The translations under genes were made by a program, and so were the position numbers. A DNA stretch of 34,023 nucleotides from Prevotellaceae bacterium UBA1720 (GTDB taxonomy: Bacteria; Bacteroidota; Bacteroidia; Bacteroidales; Bacteroidaceae). Shown here one piece after another: positions 32,545 through 34,023 of the stretch (position 1 is the first letter of the stretch; the number at the start of each line of letters is the position of its first letter). The notes under the pieces are model-generated. The model was not told the origin of the DNA. It was given only the letters and a program-made list of their open reading frames with translations, and did not search any database. The stretch is from NCBI GenBank assembly GCA_002317475.1, contig DCIS01000050.1:1-34023 (forward strand), in the 5' to 3' direction.

Positions 32545-33242
32545 TGCTGCTGCAATATGATCTAACTGGCGATGTGCTGGCCTTTACTGCAGGTAAGGGT
32601 TGTCACGGGACAGAACCTGGCATTGATGCCCGTGAGACGGGAGTTCGTGCAGGCGGGTTGGAGATCTCTGCGGGCCAGTTGATGATTCCCCGTCAGACGC
32701 ACAGCGTGAATGTGGCTTGGGTTGACAGACCAGGGGAAGTGCCTGATACAGACGCTGTTATCACTCGAAAAAGAGATCTTTGCTTAGCGGTAAAAACAGC
32801 TGATTGTATACCTGTCTTACTTTATGATGAGGCTCAGCAGATGATAGCGGCTGTACATGCAGGATGGCGTGGCACAGTAGGTCGGATTGTGGAGCGTACC
32901 ATTCGTGAAATGGGCAGTAAAGGAGAGGACCTTTATGCTATTATTGGTCCTGGCATCTCACTTGATGCCTTTGAGATAGGTGATGAAGTCTATGATACGT
33001 TTTCGAATGGGGGATTTCCAATGGAGCGTATTGCACGTCGTTATCCAGACTCCAAGAATGCAAAGGCACAGAAGTGGCACATAGACCTTTGGGATGCCAA
33101 TAGATGGTTGCTGGAGCAGCAGGGGGTTACCCGTGTTCATACAGCAGGCATTTGTACTTATAACCACAATGCAGATTATTATTCAGCACGACAGGAGACA
33201 ATAAAAACAGGTCGTAACATTAACGGAATCATGTTATTATGA
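32544..33242 (+). CDS. pgeF: Peptidoglycan editing factor PgeF (multicopper-oxidase-like, YfiH family)
   Basis: A 232-residue cytoplasmic protein of the PgeF/YfiH family, also annotated as polyphenol oxidase or laccase domain. In E. coli the homologue removes mis-incorporated amino acids from peptidoglycan precursors; some relatives act on purine nucleosides. Motifs are PRQTHS (49-54), KTADCIPVLLYD with Cys88, AAVHAGWRGT with His105, IGPGISLDAFEIG and GICTYNHNADYYSARQ. The start overlaps the obg stop (TAATG), so translation is coupled. The purine nucleoside activity known in some family members is notable beside hpt and adk, but which activity this one has is not visible. Confidence 0.93.
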   Translation: MLLQYDLTGDVLAFTAGKGCHGTEPGIDARETGVRAGGLEISAGQLMIPRQTHSVNVAWVDRPGEVPDTDAVITRKRDLCLAVKTADCIPVLLYDEAQQMIAAVHAGWRGTVGRIVERTIREMGSKGEDLYAIIGPGISLDAFEIGDEVYDTFSNGGFPMERIARRYPDSKNAKAQKWHIDLWDANRWLLEQQGVTRVHTAGICTYNHNADYYSARQETIKTGRNINGIMLL

Positions 33243-33838
33243 AGCATTTTCTTGCAATTCTTACAGCGCTGCTCACCTTTGCTGTAACACCAGCAAAAGG
33301 TCAACTGAGACTGGGCGTTAAGGGAGGACTCAATGTGTCTCAGTTAAAGTTGAATGAAGGTTTGTTTGAAGGAAACAACCGGGTAGGATTCTTTGTTGGC
33401 CCTACTTTGGACATCGGCCTTCCCTTGAAACTGCTTACTGTTGATGTCTCCGTTCTTTATGACAATTATCAGGTGAGTATGCGTCAGGACGAAAACGAGA
33501 TATCTGAGACGTTACAGTATGTGGATATACCCGTAAATGTCTCTTTGGGATTCGGATGGGAGGCTTTGTGCAAGATATACATTTCTACAGGACCTCAGTT
33601 GGCCTTCAATATTGGAAAAGTACACGTGCTTGAAGCCAACTATTCATTGGATAACACCATGCTCAGTTGGAATTTCGGTATTGGTGCCACGATTCTAAAG
33701 AATTATCGTGTGGGTTATAATTACAATCTGGGAATTGGATACACCGCCGAACTGACCAATCGTCATAATGGCACTGTCAACATGAGTGAGAGACTCTATA
33801 ATCCTACTCATAAGGTTTGTCTCACCTATTTCTTCTAG
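33239..33838 (+). CDS. Outer-membrane beta-barrel protein (porin family, PorT-like)
   Basis: A 199-residue exported protein with a signal peptide ending near AKG (18-20). It starts with the family-typical LRLGVKGGLNVSQL (23-36) and shows about eight amphipathic strands (VGFFVGPTLDIGLPL, VDIPVNVSLGFGW, IYISTGPQLAFNIG, WNFGIGATIL, YRVGYNYNLGIGY), ending VCLTYFF. This fits the small eight-stranded outer-membrane beta-barrel domain family. Function unknown. Its ATG overlaps the pgeF stop (ATGA at 33239-33242). Last gene of the obg-pgeF unit; a hairpin follows. Confidence 0.82.
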   Translation: MKHFLAILTALLTFAVTPAKGQLRLGVKGGLNVSQLKLNEGLFEGNNRVGFFVGPTLDIGLPLKLLTVDVSVLYDNYQVSMRQDENEISETLQYVDIPVNVSLGFGWEALCKIYISTGPQLAFNIGKVHVLEANYSLDNTMLSWNFGIGATILKNYRVGYNYNLGIGYTAELTNRHNGTVNMSERLYNPTHKVCLTYFF

Positions 33839-33855
33839 GATAGAGGTATTACAAA

Positions 33856-33880
33856 TCAGCGTGGTTTTTGTCCACGCTGA
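33856..33880 (+). terminator. Hairpin after the obg-pgeF-porin unit
   Basis: TCAGCGTGG and CCACGCTGA form a perfect 9-bp stem around TTTTTGT. No T tract follows directly, so termination is probable rather than certain. The MITE copy starts 6 bp downstream. Confidence 0.65.
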
Positions 33881-33885
33881 GTCTA

Positions 33886-34023
33886 GGTGGGTTCTATAAA
33901 TTAGCTTTGTTAGATTTTGGGATTATTTTCGAGATCAAAGTGTTAGTGAATGAAGGCGTGATGCGGGCATCCCAACTGAATGAACTGACAGTTTGAACCG
34001 AAAAGAAGCCAAAAGATAGCAAA
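33886..34023. mobile_element. Second MITE-like copy, inverted, cut by the window end
   Basis: It starts with the same terminus GGTGGGTTCTATAAATT (33886-33902) and continues for at least 135 bp that match the inverse of 16343-16209, for example AGATTTTGGGATTATT, TCAAAGTGTTAG, ATGCGGGCAT, CTGACAGTTTGA and CCAAAAGAT. Identity is about 80% by eye, so the copies are not recent duplicates. The far terminus and the target duplication lie outside the window. Confidence 0.8.

Overview
The window looks like a chromosomal segment of a Bacteroidota bacterium, most probably Prevotellaceae (Prevotella/Segatella-like). The reasons are SusC/SusD-type transport genes, DUF3256, DUF4831 and DUF5689 family proteins, lipoproteins with acidic residues after the lipidated Cys, absence of Shine-Dalgarno sequences, and repeated promoters of the Bacteroidota form TTTG-N19/20-TAnnTTTG. 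All names are from reading the translations; no search was run.

Layout. 1-288 holds a 5S-rRNA-like RNA on the minus strand and the promoter of a four-gene plus-strand operon: secreted endonuclease I, truA, an EamA-type transporter and a DUF3256 protein. 3551-3676 is a 10-bp-period repeat array. 3681-6421 (minus) is a porin plus a Gate-domain (nucleoside-recognition) membrane transporter with an unusual C-terminal domain. 6621-6872 (minus) is ribosomal protein L31 type B. 7106-14924 (minus) is a SusC-SusD-SusE-like-SusF-like operon without a glycoside hydrolase. 15170-16144 (minus) is a lipoprotein DNA/RNA non-specific endonuclease, whose leader carries a 191-bp MITE-like element with 17-bp terminal inverted repeats and a TTAT duplication. 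16906-22139 (minus) is a TonB-dependent receptor, a DUF5689 lipoprotein and a triple-OB-fold lipoprotein; a secreted endonuclease/exonuclease/phosphatase is divergently placed at 22297-23337. Then come fructose-bisphosphate aldolase (fba) and a large CotH/ricin-like secreted protein. 27565-29801 (minus) is an NAD(P)HX dehydratase, DUF4831 protein and a small protein. 29980-33838 (plus) is hpt, adk, obg, pgeF and an outer-membrane beta-barrel. A second, inverted copy of the MITE starts at 33886 and is cut by the window end.

How it may work together. Three different exported nucleases, two TonB-linked outer-membrane transporters, OB-fold lipoproteins, a porin, a Gate-type inner-membrane transporter and a purine salvage gene lie within 31 kb. 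This is consistent with extracellular nucleic-acid scavenging, but that is inference: hpt-adk-obg-pgeF is housekeeping and the SusC/D substrate cannot be read from sequence.

The most unusual structures are (a) the MITE inserted 4 nt upstream of a nuclease start codon; (b) three intergenic arrays of 10-11 bp repeats, different in sequence but alike in period; and (c) one extracytoplasmic domain type shared by the SusE/F-like proteins and the tail of the Gate transporter.
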